A stretch of DNA of 64,000 bases from positions 64,562,118-64,626,117 of the forward strand of contig CM049317.1 of NCBI GenBank assembly GCA_026874595.1, given 5' to 3'. A program made the position numbers and the translations under genes. The notes below the pieces were generated by a model. The model ran no database searches, was not told where the DNA came from, and was given only the letters and a program-made list of their open reading frames with translations. Of the stretch, positions 23,462-34,795 are shown piece after piece. Position 1 is the first letter of the stretch. Every line of letters begins with the position of its first letter. The DNA is from Sipunculus nudus. Taxonomy: Eukaryota > Annelida > Sipuncula > Golfingiida > Sipunculidae.

Positions 23462-26400
23462 TTTTTAGCTCTGCTTGAGATTCAGCTCGTTTTAAGTCAA
23501 CTGGAGCATAAGATATTGTCGTTTGTCCGTCGGCAGTCCCCCCGTTAGACTGTCACGATTTGAAACCTTTGGACCTACAAATCCAAAATTCGACATACTG
23601 TAACATACACAGTTCTCATGTACCAGACCCGAAACTGGGTCACTGCGATTTCATACCTCCGAGAAATGAAGGAAACCATTACATTTTCCATGGAAATGCT
23701 ATAGTTACACTTCAACTGTCTAATACCAAAACCACTGGTGTTGGTATTTTTAGCTCAGCTGACTATAAGTCATCTGAGCTATAGTCGTGGTCCATTGTCC
23801 GTCGTCCGTCCGTCTGTCCTTCCGTCCGTCCGTCCGTAGATGTGGCACGTTTTGAAACCGTGAGACCTAGGAATTCAAAATTCGGCATGTTAGATGTCCC
23901 CAAGATCTCCTACCAAGCCGAAAATTGGGTCTTTGCGACTTCGGTCCTTTGAGAAATTAAGGAAAAACCTCAATTTTTTATTAAAAACCTATTTTCACAC
24001 TTCAGGACTGCCTAATATCAAAACCACTCATCTGTTTTTCCTCATATTTACCATATAAATATATATTTAAATATTCCTCTATATAGTTCCTATGTACATC
24101 CCAGAAATTATGTCTGTATTATATAATTTAAAAAAGTTATGGGCCCAAACAATGCATTTTGTAAAAAATCTGGAAAGATATTTGAACACTTAACACAAAA
24201 CATGTTAAAGCTATGGACTTTTTTTTCCAGTAATATAACTTTAATTAATCAAAATTAAATTGTGTTCCCAAAATTAGATCAAAATCTTTTAAATTTTTTA
24301 AAATATTAACAAAAATAAAAAATTGGTACCTTAAATTTTGCCCAACTTTGACCATGGCACGTTTTTTTCCTGTAAGTACTGTGGATTTAATTTTCACAGC
24401 ATGTTTTTATTAGCAGTTTGTCTGTTAACACCAAAAATTTGAAACCAGTTGATCAAAAACTGTAGATTTTATTCAAGTTTTCAAGCACCATGTAACATAT
24501 TGTTTACATCAAGCTAGTGTCATGCAGTTTGCAAGAGCTCAGCTCCCCAGCTTCAGCTCTCAGTTCCTAAAATTTGGCATACAATTAGATGTCTCAAAAA
24601 TCCCCTACCCTGCCAAGAATTTGGTCACTAGGACTTAATACCTTCGAGATATTAATGAAAAACTTCATTTTTCCATTAAAAACCCATTGTTACACTTTAA
24701 GACTGCCTAATATCAAAACCACTGATCTGACTTTAATCATATATAATATACATATTTTTCTATACATTCTCTATGCACATGCCAGAAATGATGTCAGTAT
24801 TGCGTAATTGTTTTAAGTTATGGGCCCAAACATAATGCACTTTGTAAAAAATCAAGAAATATATTTACTCCCTTAACAAGAGGATTGCTGAAGCTAGAGA
24901 TTTTTTGTCAGGGATGTAACATTATTTAATCAAGATTCAATTGAATACCCAAAATTAGTTCTGAATTTTTCAAATTTTATAAGTTATTAGTATAAATATA
25001 AAATTAGTACCTTAAATTTTGCCCAAATTTGGCCATGGCACGTTTGTTTCCTGTGAGCACTGTTGATATAATTTTCATATCATGCACACAAGGATTTCAG
25101 CTTTTTAGTTTAGAAAGCTGAAAGAAATTGGCCAAAAATTGTAGCTTTTAATTTTTTTTTATGAGACCATGTCAGACCTTGGCTCTCACTAGCCCCTCTT
25201 GAGTCACCTGTATGTTGACCTTGTTGAACTTTCAGCAAATTATGCATGCTTGAGGCGAGGCATAAACTGGGGCAGCCAGGCAGCTTATGGCCAACCACAG
25301 TTGATCCAGGTGTCCAACCCAACTCATCTAGTAGTTTTAACCAACAACATAACAATAAACAATAAATTAATAAATTTTTATTGTTTTTTTAATAACAAAT
25401 TAAAGAAAAATAGAAAAGGAATTTGTTAGTTGATAATAACAGGAAATTAACTTGCAGTTACTGATGATATAAGAATCTTGTATTGATTGATAGAATGTCA
25501 CGTATTCCAAATAACACCATGCAGTCACCAGTATTTTTCAGTTCAATTTTAATGATAAAAAAGTAAATCATATTATTCATTACTAATCATTAGGGATCAT
25601 ATGAAGGAAATTAATGATAGACAAAGATGCAGTTGATAATATTAATCTAGATTCCTACTGTGTCTAGTGTGTAAATAGATGTGAAATTAGTCCAAAATGA
25701 ATATATTACATTTATTTTTTTTAATATAAATAAAAACCATAAAACCAGGTACTTATGATCATTATTTTAATGTGTGAATTTTGTATATTCTTGATTCTCA
25801 ACATCATTGTTTGGTGAAAACTGAATAAATACCAGACATGGTGCGAATACTGTGCAATTGTATTTAAATACGAATATGAATATGTACTCCATTAAAACAT
25901 TATAAAATATCTTTCATAAGAATGGGAATTCATTTAAAAATGAAAGTATATGAATACCAGTGCAAATACTTTCAAAATGTATTCATGAATGCATTCATGA
26001 ATATATTCTTTAATATTATTTTAATAATCATTTCAGTTATAGTTTATTTTTAAAAATCATACGATTCTCTTATTATTTTTAATAAAAATTATATTTGGGA
26101 CAATATTTGTAATTTTTTTTAATAAATAGTTAAACTCTTATATTATATGTTCTGCTTATAAGTTATATGGCCAAGTCAAAATCTGTGTGACAATAGCACT
26201 CCATTTGTTAATAAAATAAATGAAATTAATCCTCTTCCCTGTCTCCAAAGGTACTATCAAAATCATACATAAGCTAAACAAAAACAACTCATAATACAGC
26301 TTATTTTTATTACCACATAAAACCAGCATGTGCCTCATTTCTAAATCATATTTTTTTATCATATATAACAGCTGAGCGCCGTGACCTATAGGTCCCTTGT

Positions 26401-26590
26401 TTTTCTTGTTTGGCATAATTATTCATCTATATATTTCCTTTGTACATACAAGAAATTAGTTTAATATTGCGGAAGATGTGGACTCGAACTTAATAATAAT
26501 GAACCCTGTCAAAGCCTTTGACAAGACATTTACTCGCTTAACATGGAAACTGTTGAAGCAAGATTATAACTATATTTTATTTAGATTTAA
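23462..26590. mobile_element. Outer TTTTTAGCTC-type element (copy A), split by copy B
   Basis: Copy A opens TTTTTAGCTCTGCTTGAG at 23462 and proceeds through (GTCC)-rich and GATTTGAAACC motifs to ACTGTCTAATACCAAAACC at 23715. It then stops at 23746, where copy B begins. Sequence homologous to the expected continuation (CTATATATTTCCTTTGTACAT, then AGAAATTAG, ATTGCGG and CGCTTAACA) resumes right after copy B, from about 26403 to 26580. The interruption therefore looks like a nested insertion. No ORF. Confidence 0.6.
23747..26402. mobile_element. Inner TTTTTAGCTCAGC element (copy B) with internal duplication
   Basis: The start TTTTTAGCTCAGCTGACT and the end CAGCTGAGCGCCGTGACC...GGTCCCTTGTT match the two ends of the separate element at 48221-49415. 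A (GTCC)n-rich segment follows the start. An internal block beginning ACTGCCTAATATCAAAACCA at 24007 is repeated directly at 24702, an offset of 695 bp, with about 400 bp of recognisable similarity. No transposase or reverse transcriptase frame is present, so it is non-autonomous and of unknown class. Confidence 0.6.
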
Positions 26591-27140
26591 TTGTATCCAC
26601 CAAAACAAGAGTTTTGCCGGTTACTATGTTCCGCCGCCTCGTTCGTTTCCGGAGAACTCTGAGACCCTTTGACCAATTTTTCCGAAGCACAGCATGTGAA
26701 CAGGTGCGTAACACACTGGTGGCGCAACCTGAAATCCTTTTCGTGCAGTAAGAATCTGGGTGTCCTAATCAAAATAGCCCATACCTCAGGAACGGTTCAA
26801 TATATTAGACTGAAATTGTGCATGTCAATAGATCTTGGATCTCTCCATCTCGTAATCAAGACTGCATGGTGTCGCCATTTGCAATAATTTTCGCGTGGCG
26901 TCCATCCGTGTGTTTGCACTGGGCGAAAATCGCTCATATCTGAGGAATGGCTGTCTGTATCGCCTGAAATATTGCATGTTTATCCGTCTTTGATAGTTCT
27001 GTTGTAAACCTGACAGGTGGCGCCAGTGACGTTACGTTTTTATAGAATACATGGATGCATTTTTTTAATCAGAAGTGGATTGATGTCTCGGCCTGATATT
27101 TTTCATGGTCATCCGTCATGGATAGATTTATGTAATATCA
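26591..27140. mobile_element. Second GTATCCRCC-type element, right end not seen
   Basis: The left end TTGTATCCACCAAAACA, then TTTCCGGAGAA and internal GGTGGCG/GGTGGCGCCA phrases, match the element at 17111-17765. It starts where copy A of the TTTTTAGCTC element fades, so it probably inserted into or next to it. No matching right terminus was found. Confidence 0.5.
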
Positions 27141-27444
27141 AAAGAACAAGGAAACTGAACCCCTACTCAATTCCAACATTGTACAGAATCCTGTATTCCT
27201 ATAGCCATACATACGATAGAATATCTTCGCATGATTATTTGTTTAGATATACTTATGCAGATATCTGACAGACATCACAGTTTCAAAGTTAAAGAGTCCC
27301 ATGATACGCATTTGTCGATTAACTGTTAAAACAAATAAAAAACACATCCAGTCGGTCAGGCTGTCCAAACACAAGCTTATTTCGACCAAAGTTCTTGTGA
27401 TCATCTTTAATTTGTAAATTATTGCAACACGAGTACCTACTACA
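27141..27444. other. Unassigned stretch between repeats
   Basis: Nothing recognisable. Confidence 0.3.
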
Positions 27445-27676
27445 GGGACGGATTTAAAGGGGGAGGGGCACGCGAGATGTTTACCTATATTCTAGCAATC
27501 CAGGCACACTCATTTACCTGTGCCAAAGTGTTGACAGCCCAAGGGTCAGGACCCCCCCCCCCCCCCCTTTTTCAGCCATAACAACCTTTTTTAGGTCTCC
27601 TTTCCCGGAATTTGGAACATTTATTTTTCCTCCTTGGTTGGACCCCTCCTTTTCCTAAATCCTGATTCCGCTCCGA
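27445..27676. mobile_element. Second poly(C/G)-bearing GGATTTA element
   Basis: The left end GGGACGGATTTAAAGGGGG and the right end, whose reverse complement is GGAGCGGAATCAGGATTTAGG, resemble the ends of the 18847-19076 element. A run of 16 C lies at 27552-27567. Confidence 0.5.
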
Positions 27677-27799
27677 TGCTGCCTTTTTCAGCCATAACAA
27701 CCTTTTTTAGGTCTCCTTTCCCGGAATTTGGAACATTTATTTTTCCTCCTTGGTTGGACCCCTCCTTTTCCTAAATCCTGATTCCGCTCCGATGCTGCC
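27568..27799. repeat. 116-bp tandem duplication
   Basis: The block from TTTTTCAGCCATAACAACC to GATGCTGCC at 27568-27683 is repeated at 27684-27799 with no difference that I can see. It covers the right half of the poly(C) element, so the duplication postdates the insertion and is recent. Confidence 0.9.
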
Positions 27800-28351
27800 G
27801 GTCCATACATCCATATGAAAGAACGATATTGACGGCTTCGGTGTACTAGTGCGACTGCTGCACAACAGGTGTCGCTATCAATTGGATCATTCAACTTCAT
27901 AGAACTTAATCTCAGGAGAACGACCCTGCTGCTTAGGAATTGTGGGTAAAGGAATCTTTTCCCCACAATGCGCTTGGGCTTCTACATACACCAGTTGGGA
28001 TGGCATGAATGTAGGGAAGAGGATCAATGAAGTCTTTAAAAATTTGGATAAGAAGTCAAATTACTTGAACACGGATATATTGTGGTAAGGACTTCACGGA
28101 ATAATTTTGAAGCATGCGCAAGTGCAATGTAAACAGAAGGTATTTCCTTGAACCATATTCTAGTTTACTGTTTAGAGATGTAGTCCCGGCTTTCCCATAA
28201 TCCCCAACTGGAAGAGATTCGTTTTGAGTAGTAAAGACCTCTGGCGGAAGGATGTTATTCCATCTGTTTGCTGAAACCTCACCCGAATCTTCTTTACCGA
28301 TTAGAAGTAAGCTAAAAAAGTAAAATATTTTCTAAATGAAAAACAAAAAAG

Positions 28352-28352
<1 letters not shown>

Positions 28353-28397
<45 letters not shown>
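28353..28397. repeat. (TA)n microsatellite
   Basis: About 22 TA units. Confidence 0.95.
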
Positions 28398-28399
<2 letters not shown>

Positions 28400-28536
28400 C
28401 AAATGCATGCACACGTTTTCTGTACAACATGTAAATCATGTTGGATTATTTACTTTTTTTCTTATTTTCTTTTTTTTTCACAAATATATGTTTGTTCCTG
28501 GAAAACTGAGACGCTCCTGATAACAACGATAATGAA

Positions 28537-28581
<45 letters not shown>
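28537..28581. repeat. (AAT)n microsatellite
   Basis: About 15 AAT trinucleotides. Confidence 0.95.
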
Positions 28582-28582
<1 letters not shown>

Positions 28583-29985
28583 TACGCCATACGGACTTTC
28601 TTTTAATTTATTGAACTTACACATAACTTACTATACATTTTCCATGACAATGCAGAAAGCGAAGATAACCGGTATGTCAATTATGTTTTCTCTCTCTAAA
28701 GCAGGACACATTTTGGTTACCTCATTGCTCACCAGATGCCAGCAACGGCGCTTTGTGGCCACAACTCGACAGTCTCCCAAAATTTATGCTGTCTTGAGGC
28801 GCCCTCATGAATTACTTGACTCAGGTTTGGGCGACGTACTAAATTTAAATGTCCTCTCTATTATCCTCTCAGCTCGGTCATTCTAAGCCGGCCTCACATC
28901 TACCTATTTTTCCTTCAGATTCGGTATAGGATCGGAAGATGTGAGGGTGAAAAAAACCGGGTACAAAACTCGTTGAGAATGACTTTTTTTTCGATCTTTT
29001 TAATCCGTTCGGAAAAAGTTATTAATAGCAAGGTGGTCGTCTTATGATCTGCCAATAATTTTATGATCAATATTTTAGGTTTATGTAAGAGAACAAAACG
29101 TGATCTGATTCATGTATATAATTATATTCCAAAGTGATTGATATTTGATAAGACAGCTAGGCAGTCCATGTATATATATGCATGACCTCACAGGTGAAAA
29201 CCATATTCTAGGAGATTTCCACAGAAAATTAATGAATGAACGCTCATCGTCTTGACGTAATATTAATGACCAAGGTTTATTTTGTCCCAAATACTTCCTC
29301 CGGAGAAGCCAAGAACCACCCAAAATTTCCTGTTCTATCCCCTCTTTCTAATGCGTCTAAAATATCCCCAAGCAAACAGCTATCAACTAAACCTACGTAA
29401 GTTCATCCTTTCTGTTCGTTCAAGATTTCATTTTTCAAGAAGACATGAGCAACCAAGGAGACGGAATCAGAAGTTATACCAAAATGGCCGGAAAAATCTG
29501 GTAATGGCTACAATAAATCGGAACCGTATATATTTAGGTGTGCGGGCATGCATGCATTGGCCGGCCGGCAAGAAATCAACATAACTTGCAGATTTTCCCG
29601 CCCGATAAAATAAATTCGCCACGGAAATTTATAAAAATCAATCATAGATGGGAGGCCCTCAATATTATAAAAGGAATCAACCTTGCACTTTTGATTTCTG
29701 ATTAAGTGAAAGGTACCGTCACCAAAATGCATTATGGGGTTGAAGGACTCTCGTTTTCCATAGTGTGATATTACAACAGTCTTGCAAAAAATATGAGCCA
29801 AATGATTATTTAATACCATATAAGATTTTTCTCCTTTTCTAGATGATACTGAATAATATCAAACTAAAAAAGGTGAGAATTATAATTTGTAAAATTTGAA
29901 TTGCACTCAAAAGATCGCCAATCAGTCAAGGTAAAACAAGCCAACTGCTTCCGTAACTTTATCAATATCTGAACCAAAATAGAAT

Positions 29986-30009
29986 GGGGGGGGGGGGGGG
30001 GGGGGGGGG
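29986..30009. repeat. Poly(G) run (24 G)
   Basis: The longest uninterrupted G homopolymer in the window. Confidence 0.95.
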
Positions 30010-31040
30010 TCCAGGTCATTGTAGAGTGTAGACATTGCAACGATTTTATTCGTCATCCTCTTAAAAAGCACATAAGAAATACACAGACAGGGACAGAACG
30101 CATGACTTCCTTGATGGTGGTTATGAATGTTGTTTGTTCCGTGTTTTTTTTTTATTTAATACTCATAAAATGCATGTTTTGTGTGTTTGTTGATTTATAA
30201 ATGTTCGTGTATATAAATTAAACATTTTTTTTTTGTAATCAGTACCGTGGATCAAAGACAAACAGAGTCAGATATATAAATACAGACTTCCGCAAGATTT
30301 CCTTCTACAGCATTAATAAAGGAGGAGGAGCTATGGCAGAAAACCAGGCAGTGATTGGTCACAGCTGTGTGATTGACAGCTCTGAAGGTTTCAATCCACC
30401 TCTTGAGGTACACACGTAAACAAAGACGGCATAAAAGGTTTCTCGGAGCTAATCTCTGTATCAGCAGCGGCTGGCGAAACACCTACCGAAACAGCAATAG
30501 CCACAGCAGTTAGAACAGCAACAGCCCCCGCTAGCTGACGCTTAGATAGCATACAGGAGTCGTTCTAGGCCAGAGTATATTCATGTATTGGTGCGTACTC
30601 CACTTGGACGCTAAAATGGTGAAGCGCTCGCGATGCTTCCAAAACCACGTGGAAACATGCTGCTTTGCTGTGCTTGTTACAATGTAGTGGATAATACTTC
30701 GTACAGCAACGCCCAGCACGATTGTACTGCGCCTACTCTGAAGCGGCCACAGTTGCTAAGGAACGCGTGTACTGTTGAGGTGGTGTTTCATGTGGCGGAT
30801 ACTGTGGCTACTTGCATGAAAAGAACAAATTGGAATAACATCAGTAACTAGGTGTTCGGGGCTTGATGTTAGTCTCAGGGCCCGCAGGGGGTAACTTATG
30901 CGCGGACACAGCTGTATTTACCGCTCACTAAATTAACTAACCCGATCTGGATAAGTTTATCTGACAGGTGAGTGTACCTATTTTTTTCCCAATTATCACT
31001 AACATTTATATGATATATTTTGTGGAAAAAGAGTGTAGGG

Positions 31041-31043
<3 letters not shown>

Positions 31044-31132
<89 letters not shown>
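31044..31132. repeat. (TA)n microsatellite
   Basis: Nearly 90 bases of TA with one phase slip (TATTATAT) at about 31103. Confidence 0.95.
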
Positions 31133-31134
<2 letters not shown>

Positions 31135-31429
31135 CTTCAGACAACTTTTTATTTAAATTAATGAACCGCATGAATTTCCTAAAAAAAAGATAAAACAAAA
31201 AATTAAATAGGCCCTCACCACAAGGGTTACATACGCATCATGCAAAATAACGCTTTAATCAATAAAAGAAACCAGAGAGGACGGGGTTATCAACATTTAA
31301 ATTTCGTTCAGTTACACCACTAGACTTTTTAAACAATTTATTACATTTTTAACTTTATATCACCTGGATGCTGGACGCATCGTCTCGGCAGCAGACGGTA
31401 GTCGATGGCTACCCTACGTATCGGAAGCC

Positions 31430-31690
31430 TCAAAGTGAGTGTGGATACTGCGTCAGGTCGATAGCAGGACATTCTTTACTGAACATACGGTTATATAATA
31501 GACAATCTTGAATCCCGTCGAAAGTGTCCATTTCGAATGTGATGTAGGTCCCAGCGGCCTTGGTGAACTCGGTTTTTACTGTGTCTAGATTTTCATTCAG
31601 CTTGATTCTGTATGTCAGGGTCTTACGCACGAGGCAGTGTGTAAAACCCGAACCCCACGGATCCCGGACCCCAAAATCCAATTTCCACAC
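31430..31690 (-). other. Unrecognised ORF, possible exon or relic (low confidence)
   Basis: An 86-codon minus-strand frame has amino-acid composition more protein-like than its neighbours (charged, with isolated Cys, for example YRIKLNENLDTVKTEFTKA). I do not recognise a domain. No clear acceptor precedes it and no partner exon was found. The 5' part overlaps a GGATCCCGGACCCC-rich stretch that is echoed in inverted orientation at 32573-32625, so a repeat origin is possible. Confidence 0.2.
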
Positions 31691-32625
31691 TGTCGTTTAT
31701 ATATACATATAAAACACCCCATGTTGCTGATATAAGAACAAAGTAAAGTCCCTTAATGTTGAAGTTTTGTAAATAACAATTTCAATGAAAGATTTAAGTA
31801 TACAAAATATTTCGCTGAAGATGGACCCCAACTGCTTGACTTTGATGAGTTCCATTTTGACGAACCATAGTAAACGCCGCTCATATTTTCATTTATGACT
31901 CCATGAGAAAGAATAAGCACTCATGTCACACATTAAATATGATTTTTGTTATTTTAAGTGAATATATGATAGTGCAGGCGCACTGGGGGAGGTTTATTTG
32001 AAGTGCGCAAGCGGTCATTGCATGCGGACCTGAGACTGATATATATCGATATCAGAGCTCTTCCACATAACACAGGTTTCGTGTTCCATTCATGAACAAC
32101 CATGCGATTTAAAGTTGGTAATAATATTATTACCCAAAGGATTTTTTTTATTACTTGCATTGCAAGAAACGACAGGTACAAACATTAATGATTTTATAAA
32201 TGTTCTTATTATACTTTTTATTACGATAAACATTAAACAAATATAAGAACATGAAGAAAAAGTAAGCCAAAATGAAAATAATAAAGATGGAAAAACACAA
32301 TAACTAAATCACATGGGTGTTATGCCTAAACGTGATGTTAAAATATGTACTAAAGAAATGGTAAAACAACGAGTAAAACTGAGGGGTCCGTGGGATCCGT
32401 GAGGTCAGTCGGCCAGTGTCCGTAAGGGTTAATTATCAACCTTTTTGCAAAACATGCCATTTTTATGGGTTTTTTAACACATGTAATATAAAATACGTCT
32501 TTAGATACTATCCTGTTAAATATCTCGACAAATCACCATGAGAGTTTTAAGAATTATAGAATTTTCGTAGGGTCCGGGATCCGGGGTCCGTCGGGTCCGG
32601 GTATTACACACTGCCTACGCACGAC
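31618..32625. repeat. Imperfect inverted pair, about 1 kb apart
   Basis: The stretch 31618-31676 (TTACGCACGAGGCAGTGTGT followed by GGATCCCGGACCCC) and the reverse complement of 32573-32625 share the same order of motifs (GCAGTGTGTAA, ACCCG, GGATCCCGGACCC). The entry spans both arms and the DNA between them, which is otherwise unassigned. It could be the ends of a decayed element. Confidence 0.4.
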
Positions 32626-33359
32626 AAGGTTTAAACAGAACCAAAACACTCAGTGTTATTAATAAGTACCATGACAGGGAGATAAGTATCATGACAGGGA
32701 GAAAGAATGGGCGTACTATTTTTTTCAGTATCCATTTTTCATGTCAGGTAAGGTAAGAAAATTAAAAAAAGAATGGATGAAATCAGGGAAACATTAGGAA
32801 ATTGACTGCCCTTCACAGAAAAATGTATTTGACAACATGTTACATTTTGTCTCATGTTCAAACACCGCGTCCATTGAATGGTTAGCTATGGGTTACTTTT
32901 GATGTTTAGAGAGAGAGAGAAAGCGAGAGAGATGTATTCTTAATCTTACAAACGGACCCCATGCACCGTCAATTACAGCCAATACCTTTAATGCGGGAAC
33001 TTCAAAGCTACTTTCCCAGAAGCAGTTTGAGTGATGACGTAGATCAAAATGTGATTCAGACAGCTCGATAAAGCCGACTGGCCGGTCTGTTTTCATTAAT
33101 GACCCTTTACTGTGACCACACGCATGCTGGGATTAAAGACGACATTCCAGCCCGACCCACTCCCTGTTGAATTAATGAGAGACAGCGCCATGGATACTCA
33201 CGTGTTGACGGCTGACCAGATGTGTGGGTCATTGTTGGGGGCGATAGGGCAGATATCGCGGACAGGCTGTTTATCTATGCTTGCTGGGATGGTTAAGTGT
33301 TAATAAACCAACATTGACCGGTACTTAACGATTATTGAAACCGAACGTCTCCCGCTTTC
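32626..33359. other. Unassigned stretch
   Basis: No gene or repeat supported, apart from a short GA-rich patch near 32909-32930. Confidence 0.3.
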
Positions 33360-34020
33360 CTAAGAACAAGAACTTTTCAAGTTTTATAACCTTTACTTCT
33401 ATGGAAATGATTCGGGATTTGGGAACCCTCTCTCCGTTAATAAGGATCATGTACCATCTAAATCTCAATGTTTTTCGAGTAAAGGATCGAACACATTCTA
33501 ACCTCTCTTTCGCATTATCCGGAACTTTATAACTCTACATTTTGTAAGTGTAGAATATCATGGACTTTCTAAACCAAACACTTGTGGTGCACTTGTGGTG
33601 TAAAGGGTCGAGGACATTCTTTCTCTGTCGTATGTCTGAAGGATGGAAGGCTTTCTAAATAATACTCTCTGTCTGACCATTAATGGGCTTTCCAGGCAGA
33701 CTAACCTGACATAATTTCCATGAATACAAGATCATATATAGACTTTGAAATCTTGTGTATAAAGGATAAAGGGCTTACCCTCGCTTTCATGCGTGTGACC
33801 AAATGGAACAAGGCATTTCTGCTCATGTATCCTACAAGAGTTAAGGATCGTGAACATTTCAGCCGAAAATTTTGCACGAGCTAAAAGATCAAGGAATTTA
33901 AACCATTGCTGGCGTTTGAATAAAGGATCGATGATTTTTGGATCCTCATTGTCATGTTAATAAAGGATCAAGGACTTTTGGATCCTCATTGTCATGTTAA
34001 TAAAGGATCAAGGACTCTCA
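33360..34020. repeat. Decayed minisatellite, period about 40 bp (TAAAGGATCAAGGAC)
   Basis: Variants of TAAAGGATC(A/G)AGGAC appear near 33441, 33480, 33601, 33766, 33841, 33882, 33922, 33962 and 34002. Neighbouring spacings are 39-41 bases and the larger gaps are close to multiples of 40. The last units (33922-34015) are almost identical, including TTTTGGATCCTCATTGTCAT between them, while the earlier ones are strongly diverged. Confidence 0.7.
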
Positions 34021-34380
34021 TCCCTCGCAGTCTTCTGATTAAAAACCTCCGACTATGTAACAATTTACGTTACTTTGTTTTACTCTGCAGTTTTCATTGG
34101 CGTGATTTCTTCAGGTCAAACACGTATTGCATATTATACTTTAGTTTTAAATATTTTCAATAATCTAAAGTAAGCCTTGGCCATCTGTTTACTAACTGTT
34201 GAAAATGAGGTGATGATAAAATCGAACCTGACCAAAATATTTACAGTAATTGAATCACGAAGAGTATTAGAATTCTTAAAATTGATCAGAGGGATAAGGA
34301 TTGAAAGAAGAAAACACCAACCGCTGAATCCTTCTAAGCGTATATTGAGCGAGAATCATCTTGTTTTTGTGATAAGGATA

Positions 34381-34450
34381 GGGCTGTAACAATACAATAT
34401 TTAACGATAGGATAGGTTTCGCAATACTTCACCCTGTGACATTCACGATA
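34381..34450. mobile_element. Possible hAT-like element end
   Basis: AGGGCTGTAACAATACAATA followed by CGATAGGATAGG, GCAATAC and ACGATACGATGTAT resembles termini of short hAT-type MITEs of the form (C)AGGGCTGTAACGATAC. No opposite end was found. Confidence 0.25.
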
Positions 34451-34731
34451 CGATGTATAAAAGTAGTATCAGTTAAGACTAAACGTCATCGCTCTCTTTT
34501 CATCAAGTTAACCATGCCCGTTGCATGCCTCTCTGCCTCAGGGATAACGCTTAATTAAACAGCCAATCAACTGGATTAATTGTGCTGCAATTACCAATCC
34601 AACATGCACCGATTAACTGACTTCTAGCCAATGATTTATCGCTTTTTCACGTGTTGGCTCGCTGGCCATTATTAAATGGCAGCGGTCGACAGGCAAATGG
34701 CGGACTTTCTGTTTGAAAATATTTATACTTT

Positions 34732-34795
34732 GATATCTGGATACATGGATATCTGGATTCATGGATATCTGGATTCATGGATATCTGGATACATG
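34732..34795. repeat. 16-bp tandem repeat, four units
   Basis: Four copies of GATATCTGGAT(A/T)CATG in direct succession, then a diverging GGTATATCTG. Confidence 0.9.

Larger units (their letters stand above)
27800..31043. other. Unassigned stretch with microsatellites
   Basis: No gene recognised. It contains (TA)n at 28353-28397, (AAT)n at 28537-28581 and a G run of 24 at 29986-30009, each listed separately. Confidence 0.3.

Noticed and set aside
31044-31132. Long AT dinucleotide tracts as replication origins or promoters
   Set aside because: There are nine such tracts without consistent relation to genes; they are ordinary microsatellites.
33840-34020. Regularly spaced 40-bp repeats that could be mistaken for a CRISPR array
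   Set aside because: The units are contiguous tandem repeats with similar, not unique, spacers, and the DNA is clearly animal nuclear.
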